Assembly: GCA_037389465.1 (NCBI GenBank)
Contig: JAZARR010000175.1
Coordinates: 3,162,001 to 3,226,000, forward strand
Length of the DNA: 64,000 nucleotides
Direction: 5' to 3'
From: Baylisascaris procyonis
Taxonomy: Eukaryota > Nematoda > Chromadorea > Rhabditida > Ascarididae
Positions within the stretch are counted from its first letter, which is position 1; each line of letters begins with the position of its first letter. Under the pieces are notes generated by a model. That model did no database searches. It was not told the DNA's origin and saw nothing but the letters and a program-made list of their open reading frames with translations. Made by a program: the position numbers and the translations under genes. This document shows, one piece after another, positions 1-12,500 of the stretch.

Positions 1-1601
1 CAATCCAATCGTTGGCCTCCATTTAGAAATTTCAATATTTTTGTGTTCATTTATTGTGCTCATCTTGTTTCTTTTTCTGAACTTTGGGTTCATTGGGTGT
101 GATGACATATGAATTTGACAACAGTTATTGTCGAATGAATCGTTTAATTTTAATAGGCAACAAGCCAACGATCCTTTTTTTATTTACAAATTTTTCTTCT
201 CTCTCATTCGATGCATCTCTTATGAGTTCGCATCGTTTTGTGTTTGTTTCTCTTTCTCTTTCTCTCACTATTTCTTTAATTTCCACTCTTTGCCACACTT
301 TGACAAGTTGAATTTTTTTTTTCAAATTCAAAAACATATTAAAAAACGATAGAAATTATGTCTTTTGATCTCTTAAATAAGCGTAATGAAGAAAATTAGC
401 ACATAGATTAGTGCATTGTTGTTGTTTGCTTATCGATAAGCTGATGGTAGGTATTAGCGGTGTGCATTAGTGACAGCCGATTGAGTTGGCTTCTCTTTTG
501 CATCACTTTTTGAGTCGATAATTCCATGCGCCGAGGGTTCCCACTTTGCTTTTCGGGTCATCTCCTCTTGTTTCGCTTTCCATCTCGAATTTTTTATTTT
601 AAGCTGTTATTTTCTGAATTTTTTTTTTTCATTTTCGAACGTTTTGTTTACTCGTATATATGTGATATGTGTATGTGTGTTGCTGATTTCTTCGTTTGTT
701 TGTTTGTAAACACACAAACATTTCCAATTGGCCATCTTGCGCCGAATTTTTTTTTCTTTATTGAAAAGAAGAGAAAAACATAAGGAAATGATTTTGGTAA
801 ATTTTCTTATTCGTAAATACCGCAGTGTTTTTTTTCATTGATATGTGTGTATTATTAATTGAATCGACTGATTTAATTTTTTAAATATAATGAAAAAGTT
901 TTTCTCATATTTGTGAAGATTTGAACAGTGGTAATGTTTTATGGGAAAAAAGTGGTAATTCTTCAGTATGAAACAGCTGCAACTAAATTGAACAACGGCT
1001 TGTTTGATTTATTAGTTGATTGCAATTGGTAGTCATCTGCAGACTTAGATCGAAGTAGGGTTTGTTGGATCGAAGAGATGACTTAATGACCTTTTTTACT
1101 AGTCCAAGTTTTGCAAAAGGCATGATTGCTTGTTGTGCCTAGTTTAATTTCCGGTAGATGGTTATGAGGGACAAAAAGCACTGTAAAAATTGCTAAGCAT
1201 CAAGAATTAGTGAAACTAAGCTCGAAACTTTTTTGGGGTAATCAAACGCATCGTACAAGATAGTTGATCGTTGCACCCATGAGGAGACTACATTGACCGA
1301 CTATGTCATTTTATCAATGCATTCGACGACGGAAAATTATACTACCGATCGTTCTTACTGAATAGTGGATTGTCCCACCACGATGATTCATTGCCCCACA
1401 GGCTAGAATATCGCTAGCAAATCGATTACTCAATTCTAAAGATGGTAATCAGAATCTTTAACGTCAGCCTTGATGAAAAAAAAATTGACATTTTCGTGAA
1501 CAATGATACAACGTATACATAGCGATGAAGTGAAACGCTTCGCCAAAAAATTCAGGTTATTTTTTCTCAAGTGAACTCTGTTAATGCCGCAAAAGATTCA
1601 A
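1..1601. other. Intergenic, 3' flank of the START-domain gene
   Basis: AT-rich sequence with pyrimidine runs around 170-260 and 580-640. The open frames here are short, low in complexity and lack splice context. I see no gene. Positions 1-1601 lie downstream of the stop codon of the minus-strand START gene and should include its 3' UTR, but I could not fix a polyadenylation site. Confidence 0.5.
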
Positions 1602-1715
1602 TCATAAAACCTCATCATCGTTGACATCTTTTGCGTCGACAGAACTTTCGTCGATCAGCTCTTGTTCATAATTACGGGGTTGACAGTCAGATAAGTTGAT
1701 ACGGACACTATTCGC
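1602..1715 (-). CDS. START gene exon 7 (terminal)
   Basis: Encodes the last 37 residues, hydrophilic and acidic (ending ...VNDDEVL), then TGA. The acceptor is ttcattctag and the phase is 0. An acidic tail after the PEQ motif is also seen in STARD10 proteins. Confidence 0.8.
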   Translation of the reverse strand, partial: ANSVRINLSDCQPRNYEQELIDESSVDAKDVNDDEVL

Positions 1716-2526
1716 CTAGAATGAAATATACTGTAAAAACTTGAATAAAGCATTTAACGCCTTTCAACTTTTCTCTTTGAGAAGCAACTGTTGAAAGAAG
1801 TAGTGAGATTGATTTAACAAGGAGGATTTCATAGATAAAAGGCTTCAAAACGTTAATAGCTTAGAAAATAATAAAGAAACGATGTACGAAATGAACTGAG
1901 GCTAACCTGTTGCTCAGGATAGATCCAAGGCTTCCATGTTGGTTGATTGCTTGCCTTCCATGCTGGATATTTGAGGCAAGCTTTATGTAGCTTCTTCATC
2001 ATCCTCGGTCCGATCACCCTCGTCAAACGATTAATCAACCATGCGGGTAGTTTACCTGGATTTAGATTGGTGAGGGTTTTTTCTAGAACGGTAAGAATTC
2101 AGAGACCTTCATATATTACCTTCGCTCCTTTCCTCATCTCTTTCAAATTGAAATCCAAATTGCGCAGATGGCAGGAAGAAATTTTTTGAGAGAGCTTCAA
2201 ATTAAAAAATAAAATAAAATAACAAAGAATATTAAGGTCAATTACTTAGCATACATGAGTAAAGCTTAGAAATGAGGATCTCACGTAAATATATTTTAAA
2301 AAATTTGTTTAAATTGCTACGATATGCAAATATACTAAAGTATTCCAATTTGCACACATTGGTGATAAATAAGATGAAAATATTAACCTTTTGGATCAGA
2401 GTGTGTGGCATACATCAGCTGACAGCCAACATCCACTTCCCTGATCAAATATGCGGTAAAGAAGACGACACCACGGACATAGCCCTTTACTGGAGGATAT
2501 TTCTGAAGATACATTAATAGAGACAC

Positions 2527-2608
<82 letters not shown>

Positions 2609-5600
2609 CTCATATTCGCCGTTTTATCAACAGATAATTACGCAACGTGAAGAAGCAGAGTAATGATAAAAGAAAAAAGAAAGGAAAAGATCACCTCATG
2701 GCATACTGAATGACTGCATATGAATTTTTCGTGACCAGTATCGAGCCAAGAACGTTGCATCACAAAGTCACGACTTCGGAATGGTGGCATCCCACCAACT
2801 GCAATTCCATTTTCATTTCAAATCTCTACTCAATTTGCATAGAAATTAATAATAGCTTGTTCAAATTTCCACAAAACTAATAACACCGAATAAATGAATC
2901 TGTTAGGAACGGATAAATGAATTTGGCACGAATGGATGGATAAATAAGCTCGATAAGAATGGATTATTTAATTCGGCAAAAGCAAAAAAGTCTGTCTTGC
3001 CTCGACGAATAAATTCGTAGAATGAATAAACTACTATCCAAAAAAGCTCTACTTCGGTAAACTTTTGCTTCCGACAATATAGAAGAAAATTTTCGTTTTA
3101 AGATAAAAAGTGATGAATTAAAATGATAATATCAACGAAAAGAACATCCCTATGGAACGATTATTTGCATTTTTGAGGCACTCAGCATAAGCTTAATTAA
3201 ATTAGCTCTTAACCGGTCAGAAAATTTTGAAAAAAAAGTTTCTTTTTTTTTCACCTATGATTCCGGAAAGGATAGAAGACGATAATCTCCTCGTCTTCTT
3301 CGTTGCCAAATATTTGCTACTTATTAACACCGTTTTTGCATCAAAAAAATTCAACCAAAATCATTTCTTTGATCTAGTTTAAAGCGTTTTGCGCTGTTGC
3401 ATCTTTGCATAGTGATTCGAAAAAAGACTATACCTCACCTGCGTAATAGCAAATATCGTTGTTGGGATTTATTAAGCCGACATCCTCAGCATTCAACATA
3501 TAATGATCCCATTTAGACCTATATAAAGGATCATGAAGGACGTCATAGGCTACAGATGCGGATACATCAGGCATATGGCAATGCGCCTGAAAATGTCAAT
3601 CATATCTTGTAGGCGTACAAAAAAAATCAACTTTGGTTTTTCTCATCTAAAGTAGAGAGATATTCCCTTCTCGACGGATCCGCAAGACGATGACAGCAAT
3701 GATCCTCATAATTTAATCATCGTTGAGGTAATACTAAGGCATTTCAAACAACACGGTATTGAAAGCTTATTTTTATTCGCATTCATTTAGCGCAATTCTT
3801 TGTATGCAACATTTCGCAGAATTTTCATCATGTTTTATTAAAGAAATTATTTCGATGCAAATATTATAAAATAAATTAATTCTCGCAATGAAATTCTATG
3901 TTAAACGTTCATCTAAAGAATATATGATGGATGACAACGAAAGACATTTCCATCAAAATTCTATGCAAATTTGCATAATTTTTATCCACTAATTCAAAGG
4001 ACCGTCCAGTAAAGTTTTCAATGATTGATTGAACATCAATATACGCTTTTTCTTTCGATTACCGATGCATTTATTCCAATATTTTAGTTCAATTTTAATT
4101 AGAAATTAAGTAATATTGAATAAGCTAAATGTTATTTTAAAGTTATAATTGATGTATTTTGTGGAACAAAATGGAATGCGCACATGAACAATCCATACAC
4201 AATTGTTTTATTCTCTATGCGCCATTTCGCTCAAACTTGCTCAAAAAAATGCTTAAAACTTATGCAGAGAATTTTTTCAACTTGCTAGCTTTATTGATGG
4301 TTGCATAGATCAACTAAAAAAAAAGCTAAATAACCTTAATCATGCAGAAATCAGAAGTTGGAACATTCCTTGTCCATACTTTAGTTGGTTTTCTATCATA
4401 AACGCAAATCCAATCGTCGTTATTTTCACATAAATCCTTTATAAATAAAAAATCAGCATCGTCGAGAATTTTCACTTGATTAACGAATACACCCGAATAT
4501 TGGCCACTTTTAGCATCATCAACACCTGAAAATTAATTCAGTATAGTTTTAGATTTGTTTACGATTAATATCAATTCAACGACACATGAAAAAATTCACT
4601 GATATTTAACAATTTGTTGAAACGTATTGTAATTGTAAGGCATCTTTATGACCAATATTTCTGTGTGCATATAATAGCTTAGTAAATGAGATAAATATTT
4701 TAATTTGATATAAAATACTTACTAGAAGACCGAATGCCTTCCACTCAGTATTTTCATTTCTTTTCGATGGCTACTGTCGTTACTAGGTAGACTACACTTT
4801 CAGAAAACAACTCACTGGAAGCGGAAGGTGGGGGGGGGGGTTCGAGTTCGCCAAACATGAAATCGGCTCTATTTTCACTTATAACTACTTCTGATCTGTG
4901 GCTTTCCATAACGACTATTCATATGCAGGCGAAAGAAATCTCGAGGTGGAAATTTTTGGAGCCCTATGAATGATAGTTAGAGGATTAGTGCAACTAGAAA
5001 CCAAACTGATATTCATAACTAAAAAGCACTCTTAAACGACTTTTGAAGTCCAAAGAGTCTAGCAGCGTTTTTTTTCATTCGAAAGATTCATTCGTATACC
5101 CCGAGGGGTGGCTGTGAATAAAACAGTGAATTGCGCATCCATCTCACCTTTTTGCTTACCCCGACTCCCTTAGGGCTATTTCAGAGATACTCTCTGGCAG
5201 GATGACATAAAAAGCAATTCAAATGCATCAGCCGACATAACTGCATTAAACTCACTTTCCTCATTGCACTCGGACCCTTATTATAATTTCTGATAGCATG
5301 CTTCGCTTCATTAATGTGCTTTTGTTTATTTGTTCTCTTATTTTCGAATAAATCTTATTCTTTAAAAGAACATCATTTCCGTATGCTAATTGACTACATA
5401 TTCGAGACAAGATTTAAGTGAGAGATTGAAGGAAGAGATGAAAGATGCCTCGCAGCTTGGTGATTTTCAGAGAATTTCCGAGCCATATACCTATAAGGTG
5501 AAAAAGGGAGGTACAGTTAGGGATAATGCGATCTTACTATTTTAAGATGAAACCACTATCGTATTTTAATTAATTATTGTCACCTTAAACAGCTGCCTAA

Positions 5601-5792
5601 TAACAACTGCTTGTTATCGTAGTTTCTAATCGAAAAGTGCTAAGTAATGAAACTTAACTAAAAATGACCTCTAAAATGATGAATTTATAAAAGAATAATC
5701 GAATTATATAAACAAATTGATCATTAAATTGGATCATAATCGATAAGCAATTTTGAAAACACAAAAAAAGAGAACTGCTCACCTTTGGTCAT
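1602..5792 (-). CDS. START-domain phospholipid-transfer protein, STARD10/PCTP-like (7 exons, complete)
   Basis: Predicted cytosolic START-domain protein of the PCTP/STARD10 branch, a family that binds and shuttles phosphatidylcholine and related phospholipids between membranes. Exons, in transcript order: 5783-5792, 4335-4525, 3439-3586, 2695-2798, 2388-2502, 1907-2055, 1602-1715. All junctions have GT/AG ends and matching phases, giving 831 nt (276 aa plus stop), close to human STARD10 (about 290 aa). START landmarks appear in order: [14 protein letters not shown] (residues 81-94), RDFVMQRSW (126-134), [14 protein letters not shown] (158-171), [12 protein letters not shown] (187-198) and the branch-specific CLKYPAWK...KPWIYPEQ tract (216-238). 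The tail is acidic and Asp/Glu-rich. PCTP/STARD10 membership is judged from remembered family motifs; ligand specificity is unproven. The first exon is only 10 coding bases and is the least certain part. Confidence 0.93.
1907..2055 (-). CDS. START gene exon 6
   Basis: Encodes residues 190-239, the C-terminal START helix and the tract [18 protein letters not shown] followed by IYPEQ, which points to the STARD10 branch. Acceptor aaatccag, donor CAACAG|gttagc. If the donor is ignored, the frame reads on to a stop at 1853-1855; the spliced form continues into exon 7 in phase. Confidence 0.92.
2388..2502 (-). CDS. START gene exon 5
   Basis: Encodes residues 152-190 with [20 protein letters not shown] and ATHSDPKG. 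Acceptor tatcttcag, donor AAAG|gttaat. A long TA microsatellite lies just upstream in the preceding intron. Confidence 0.93.
2526..2607. repeat. (TA)n microsatellite
   Basis: About 82 bp of nearly pure TA dinucleotides with one interruption, in intron 4 of the START gene and about 24 bp from the exon 5 acceptor on the transcribed strand. Confidence 0.97.
2695..2798 (-). CDS. START gene exon 4
   Basis: Encodes residues 117-151 with [14 protein letters not shown], the family's R-D-[FV]-V...RSW strand. Acceptor attgcag, donor CATGAG|gtgatc; phase 1 in, phase 0 out. Confidence 0.92.
2799..3438 (-). other. START gene intron 3 with a short degenerate tandem repeat
   Basis: No coding signal. Between about 2885 and 2985 there are about four imperfect copies of a 23-27 bp unit built around GGATAAATGAATT...GAATG. 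The rest is ordinary AT-rich intron. Confidence 0.5.
3439..3586 (-). CDS. START gene exon 3
   Basis: Encodes residues 68-117 with [19 protein letters not shown] and [10 protein letters not shown], the best conserved START segment. Acceptor attttcag, donor GCAG|gtgagg; phase 0 in, phase 1 out. Confidence 0.93.
3587..4334 (-). other. START gene intron 2
   Basis: AT-rich intron of 748 bp. I see no exon-like or structured sequence in it. Confidence 0.5.
4335..4525 (-). CDS. START gene exon 2
   Basis: Encodes residues 4-67, the N-terminal START strands, including [19 protein letters not shown]. Acceptor ttttcag, donor AAG|gttatt; phase 1 in, phase 0 out. The frame is open throughout and stops soon after the donor. 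Confidence 0.88.
4526..5782 (-). other. START gene intron 1
   Basis: 1,257 bp. It carries a short poly-G run near 4830-4842 and slightly GC-richer sequence around 5050-5280 without a convincing exon. Promoter or 5' UTR elements could lie here if the true first exon differs from the one proposed. Confidence 0.4.
5783..5792 (-). CDS. START gene exon 1 (10-nt coding micro-exon, tentative)
   Basis: Encodes M-T-K plus the first base of a Gly codon, followed by a good donor (gtgagc). An acceptor-like AG stands two bases before the ATG, which would suit spliced-leader trans-splicing. The phase (1) matches the exon at 4525 exactly, recreating Gly-Val-Asp-Asp. The intron to exon 2 is 1,257 bp. A different first exon cannot be excluded. 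Confidence 0.55.
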
Positions 5793-8380
5793 ACCTGTAT
5801 TATGAATTAGGCAATCAATTTATCCCGTAACCGTTGTACAATATTCAAGGATAGTTTTCCTTCTATACTGAAAAAAGAAACAAGGCATATAGCGTGAAAT
5901 ATGCGTTTGATTGAGATCGTAACTTCATGCGAAGCGATACAAATGCACAAAACGAATATGCAAAAGAGCATTAAATGCGATGAAATCAATGAATATACGC
6001 ACCGTAAATGTCATATATTCTCTCGTATTTGCTTACGAACAATTGTGCTTTATAGAAGTGCACCTACTAAATAGAGAGATATTTGCTTTGTAATACTTGT
6101 TACTGTAACTGTCGAAGAGAAGATATTTGCATCTCAAGAAAAGGTCATCGATTTTAGCTATAATAAATAAAAACGTCGATATATACAAAATACTGATATC
6201 CGTTCAATCAATCAACCAGTCAATCAATAGTCAATTAAATAAATAAATTCATCAATACGCAAAGTTCATTGGTATTTGAAATAAATCATTTACCGCTCAA
6301 CAATTCAAGCGGAAGTTTTACTAATTTTGTAAAGTGCAGAGAAAATAACAATGCAATTAGGGAACGAAATAAGCAGAATGTAATAGAAATTGTTGGAAAA
6401 ACATACAGAGAGAGAGAGCTAAGGAAAAAAGAAAATTGATTAAAAAAATGAAAACGGAAAGAGAATAGCAAAAAAAAACAAATAAATAAAGTACCCTTCG
6501 AAATAATGCAAAACACCTTCGATTCGATTCTTTTTGCATTCAACAAAGGTGATTAAATAGAACATCTCCCATGGTTCATTTCCTTGAAAGAAGCAGCTTG
6601 CAAATAATGGTGAGATTGAACGAGTATTGTTAAGTCATCACGATTTCAATGCTGTCTTTATCACTGCCCATATTTTCGCATGACTATTTTTTTGACTGCT
6701 ATCAGCGATAGCATGCGAAAACTATGTCTGCATGTAGCTCCCATCGCACTCAGAAAAGATTGGAGATACTTTAAACCGCTTTAGCGATCACAATCGCAAA
6801 TATATTTTTGATTTTTTTTTCAATCAATGAATGGGAAAGGATTTCGCATTCGTGTGGCGCTCATACAAATTTATCGATTATTATATAGTTCTATAATATA
6901 GCATTCACAAAGACAACAAATATAATGCAAACAATAAGTATCGGCTATGTTTTTTTAACAAATATTTGCCATGGAGAATTTCAAAAAAAAACACATCAAA
7001 AAATGATTATTTAACAACAACAACATCCTTAAATACTATACTATTTCCTATTAAAAGCAACATTAGCGCTATAAGTGATCATTGCGACTGCAAAAGGAAA
7101 TTTATCATTTCAGAAAGGAAACACATGATGAGTTATTTAAAGAATTGAGCAACGCATAAGTGAACTCAACTGATATACACAGCGAAGGAGTGGCATGATC
7201 AGATTGCTGTCAAATTTGGTCAATAGATGAATCCGAAAGCGTTAACCCCCATCGAAGATTTGGGAATTGATACCCTCTCCCATTTTAAAAGCAATAGTGC
7301 CACAGTCAATTTTATATGGGAACAGAACATATAAGCACAAATGAACAAAGATAAGAGTGCTTTTAAGTAAACAAATTTCGAAAGATTTAAGCACCCATAC
7401 ATCAGTAAGGAAATACGTCAATTTATACAAAAAAAAGATCAAAATAAATGCGGCATATCGAAACAATGCAAAAGTATAAATTAGAGGTGAGTATTTAGAA
7501 TTATTGTGCGATATAGAGAATAAAAATTCAAGTTTCCAATCTTTATTGCAACTTGAATAAGCACCCGAAGCCTTTATTCTAATGGAAAATCTCTTTCGCA
7601 TAACTTTTATAACCTTCTATTGCCTTTCAGCAATCGCTATTAAAAACACTAAAAGGTGCTCGATAGCATTTACAAAATTCGAGAAATAAAAAACCATTCA
7701 ACACGCTCATATATGCCATTATCCCACACGAAAACGTTCAACAATTATGGATTAAAAAAAAAAAACTGAAATGCGTTAATGACGTTCACGTTTATATCGT
7801 CACAAATATAATTTGCGAATAGCGATCGATGCATTGCGGAAAATAATTCCTCACAATCAAATAATTCTTTATATTATAATGATTTGAAGTTACAGGAAAT
7901 AAGACGAATAAAGTGAAGTGATAGATGTCACATCTGAATTATCAATATATCAATGGTATATGTTAGTAAAAAAAAATATGCAAAAGAGTTGCAGAAAAGA
8001 GAAAACGTTAGCAACGATGAATTGTTTGCTATGAAATATTATGCAGAGTTTGCTGCCATATTCCTCCTAAAGAATTAACATCTGACAGTCAGCTGTTCAT
8101 ACATTGAGTGCATTTGAGCTGACTTAGAAAAAATTCTTCAATTTTAGAGGCGATTTCAATATTTCAAAATCATCGATATTCAATATGCGGATTTTATTTG
8201 TGGAGAAGTTCGCTTTCTAGAATACAACGGTGATTCTTGTTACTTTTAATATTCGGGAATTTTGCACCAGTATAACTGTACCACCACATGGTATTAAGGG
8301 GACCCTATTGTACAGTCACTCTTATAGCGCTAAACAATTGGTTTTTTATGGATCAGATCGCTAAACATTTTTAGATCTTT
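5793..8380. other. Intergenic, 5' flank of the START gene
   Basis: AT-rich. The longest open frame (minus strand, 7242-7601, 119 codons) is rich in Phe, Leu and Tyr, has no motif and no splice context, and is most likely chance. A short TCAA-like run sits near 6205-6235. No gene recognised. Confidence 0.5.
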
Positions 8381-9240
8381 TTAACGTGTCGCGATCCCAT
8401 TGAAGCTGATGTGAAGCCGATGCTATTTGTTATGCTAAAAGATGGAAATATTTGTGTTATTCCAGGAAATACTCGACAATATGCTATCAGAGATCGCAAA
8501 AAATGGTTACAATCTTGAGGGAATTAGTGCTCAATGCGTTCGTGGATCCCACAGGATCATTTCACAACAATTCGACGGCTGTGCTATCGATGATACAACG
8601 AGAACAATATTTCGCCGCAACAGAAATGTCGACATTTTCATCGGCGCAGATAAAGCGTTTGAAGGGTACCTTGTGGGAACCAAACAACGTGCTTCATTGA
8701 CAACTATGCAATGAAGGATATCTTCGATGCTCCGAATATTGCTGAGATTTATATAGCGATTTGCTGTATAGCAGTGTTCAACCGAAATAAGGCATCATCC
8801 GCTGAAGTTTGCTTCTGTCAATTCAACACGGTTTTGCGAATTCTTCATGCTTTTCCTTATCTTAAAAGCATTATTGCTTATTGACATATGTGAATTCATA
8901 GCTCATACCCAAATGCTTGCTCGGCGAAAGGCTTCAAGGAAGGCTTGCTGGTGAAAGAGCAGCCGGACCCTATATCCTTTTAGTTATACACAACAGCCCA
9001 GTTATTGAATGGGCCTCGTTGCCGAAACGAGGTAAACATCAAGGCCGGCTCCCATATGGCCCTGAAGTGCAAGTTTATGGATACAGCAGTAAAAAAAAAA
9101 AACGATTGTCTTCATTCACTTGCTTTAGCAGGTGTCCTGGCGCCGAAATGGAGTCAGATGAGCTGTCCAGCAAGCACTAGCAGGATACCCGTACTAAACT
9201 ACATCTCAACGTCACTGATCATAACAAATCCGCTGAGCTA
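8381..9240 (+). pseudogene. Possible decayed coding region, unidentified
   Basis: This 0.86 kb is clearly more GC-rich than its surroundings. Protein-like sequence shifts between plus frames: about 8398-8513, then 8507-8700, then about 8692-8885, and again 8917-9240 in two overlapping frames. A run of protein-like composition broken by frame changes and stops suggests an old coding copy (gene or transposon). I recognise no domain. It could also be exons of an unknown gene with splice sites I failed to place. Confidence 0.25.
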
Positions 9241-9536
9241 GAATAACTCGTTAAAAAGTTGGCTGCTCATGTAATGTTAGCACCGAAACGTAGGTTTACG
9301 GACGAGTTTTCTAATTTGTTTATATCGCTTGGTTTCGCCTTTATTGTTCGTTCCTTCAGATTTCATTGAGCAGTGCAGTTCGATGATGCAACCGATGGCT
9401 TCTATGAACAAGCATTCGACTACATCGCAACATACGTATACATAGTTTTGTTATCGATTTCACTTTATATGCCCGATGCACACATATGGGAACGATGCAT
9501 TTCAGCACAGACCAAAAGCCAATCAAAACTAAAAAG

Positions 9537-9570
<34 letters not shown>

Positions 9571-12500
9571 TAATTAATTAAAAGATAATTTAATTCGGTC
9601 GGTCGACTAGCATTTTCTTTCACCGAGACATAACACACAAATCACATCAACGAACGGCTGTTGCTGCTCGCTCATTAGCATATAATGACATGCGTCTATA
9701 TATTCCACATTTATGTACATTTCTAATAATAGGAATGCAATTGCATTCAGTTGCTCAAGACAGCCCAGTTGAAATGATATTTTATATAGCGCCGATAATG
9801 CCATTTGAAATGCGCAATTTCTAAATCGGCCCCTTCAAGCAAAAATATAATTTTACTCCCCATTTAAACAATTGCAAAATTTAAGCAGCTTGCAAATTTT
9901 GTAGTATTTTAAAGAATATCTATAAACAATACGAAAAGAATCGAATTGGATGAAACTAAGTTTGCAAGGTCGTTTATGCTACGCAATGAATTACACTAAT
10001 AAAACTTCGACCTTATAGCCATAGGTGGTTCGAGAGTTGGAATCAGACGGCACGCAGACAGAAAAGCGGACATCCATGCATATGCATATATCTTGCAGAA
10101 GTTTATTGAAAGCGCGAAAACCATAGCTGCGTAAAAGTTTACTAAAGCAAGTTTCTCTTCATATTGAGAAAGCATTACATGAGTCCAATATTTTTCAATA
10201 AAAACCAACATCGTCAGACAAGTAATATAGGATGGGAGCAGTAATGGCTCCACAGTGGAGCAGTAAAGAAGACAAGAGCAACACTTCGATTATACTGTGA
10301 AGTATGATGATGTGTAAGCAAAATGAGTCAAATAAAAAGAAGCAGTAATGAGTCAACAAGAGTAATGAAGCGAAGAATAAAGGCTAGTGCGTTGACGTTA
10401 TGTATTGCTTGCAATAATATACGCTTAAAATTTCTGCGTTCAACCGGTAATTAGATGTTCTCTTCAATTAACAGACGTCACAAACATACTCTCAGCAATT
10501 GAAACAAACATAGCGATGAAATAATTTTTGAAAAAAAAATTGATGCAATTTACATATATAAATATAATATGATTGAGTGAATGTTAAAGTATTTCTCAAT
10601 ACTCTTGAAAATTTTTCGTTTAGTTTTATAAACGAATTAAAGAAATAGATTTAAAAAAGATCTCAAATATTGAATTTTTTGCCACCCATAACAGAATCAC
10701 TTTTATGCATACTACTTAAATGAAATATGCTATTTCTACAAGCTCCAGTAGCTTAAATGCGATAGATGTTACATTGATAACCCTAGATTATGGTAGCAAT
10801 TTCTATAATGGTGTCATTGTCGCCTACGGTTTGTTTGTGATTCACAGCTGCTTCGATTAGACATATTTTGTCCTCATAAGTGCCCCCTGTTGATTTCAAT
10901 GAAAGCTGTCCAGTACTAACCTTTGATTTGAAAAAGGGAGAGGGGCAGGAAGTAGCGCTTCCGAAGAGTTGCTTTAATATGATTTGATATCAAAAATAAT
11001 ATATCAATGGGCATATCAAGCGAGATGCACGTATATTATAGTATGACGAACCATATAAAAAAGATTGAAAATCGTAAAGCTAAAAGCAAAGCATTCCGCA
11101 TAGCGCAATCGAGAGACGACGCACAACTATGGCGAGTGATGAGCAGCAATGAAGAAAGCAGTACGAACAACTGTGTGCAGCACCGTTATGGGCGGGATAA
11201 AGAGTAGCCAAATGTGAAATGATCTGTGTTATATATGGCTAGTATGATGGCAACCTTATCTATCATCGGAATATCATTGAAACAAGTGCAAAATTTGAGA
11301 AACGATTTTGCAAGATTCTTTGCAAATGAGGTGACGAATTGAAACAAATCCTATGATTTCTAAACAATATCTCTAATAACAATGGAGTAGGAGTATTTAG
11401 TTTTGTCGACTCCAGAATTGCTCCGAATTTGATGTAATCTTCGAGTTCAACAGCGATATCACCCCACTATCGAACTGTTTTTGATCACCCAGAATCAATT
11501 GTCGCTTTGTTCTATTATGTTGGGCAAAGTCTTAATAATCAACCGATCAGAGAATTGCCTCCATTCCTCTGAGACTAACGATCGTGCATATCTCGAAAAT
11601 TCAACGAACGACCATACTTTTCGAGTACAACAAGAGCTTCGCATCAAAATAATGAAGCAAACGGAAAGCTTTACGCTTTCTGATTTCGATACACCCGACT
11701 ACTCCTTAAATTTCTAGGAGAGTTGTTTGTTTGCTAAATGCTCATTATTGTTTCCTTAATTGTTCAATGAATGAATGAATAAAATCATAACGAAAATCCA
11801 TTCAATAATCATAAATATCTCTACATGATGGAAATCATTGAGCATTACATTGGCATTAATAATAATGCAGCACAAAAATCATTGCAAAGTTTTTATTTGT
11901 ATGGTTTCTGCTGAAGTCAATAAAATATGTGATAGAGATAAACGATTTTGTTAAATGGTAAATAATTTTGTTATCTATTCTTTGGAATGGATATTTGACA
12001 ATTTTCTCAGTGATAATTTTTTATGCTTTCAATAGTATTATTTCGTCGAGACTAATAATATAATCTCGGAATAAACTGTATTGATAGTGTATTCATCAAG
12101 CTGAAGTTCTTATCAAATATGATATCTAACAAAAAGAATATATTATAGTGACATATCACTTTATCATTTTAAAAAATTACAATTATATTTGATTGCATAA
12201 ACATATTTTATAAAAATTTCAATTTATTCCTTTGTTCCATTTCGATATCTTCTTACCAAAAATTTTGAAATATAATTGCAGATATCATATTTGAAAATAT
12301 AACAGAATTTATTATTTATAACAAATTATAATGAATGCTAATCACGAAGCAATAACTTCTAAAAAAATTTCATTTTACGATCGCCTTAAAAATAATCTAT
12401 TCATATATTTGCTAGTGAAGAAAAAACATTGCGCCCTCAGTGATGGCATTTGCTGCAAAATATTTGCTAATCTAAAAGAGAAATCATGAAGATTTTCGAA

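Noticed and set aside
2383..2613. 76-codon minus ORF starting in the TA repeat
   Set aside because: Its N-terminal Tyr-Ile run is microsatellite; only the part from 2502 down to 2388 is a real exon.
7242..7601. 119-codon minus ORF as a gene
   Set aside because: Composition is Phe/Leu/Tyr/Ser-rich as expected from random AT-rich DNA; no motif, no splice context.
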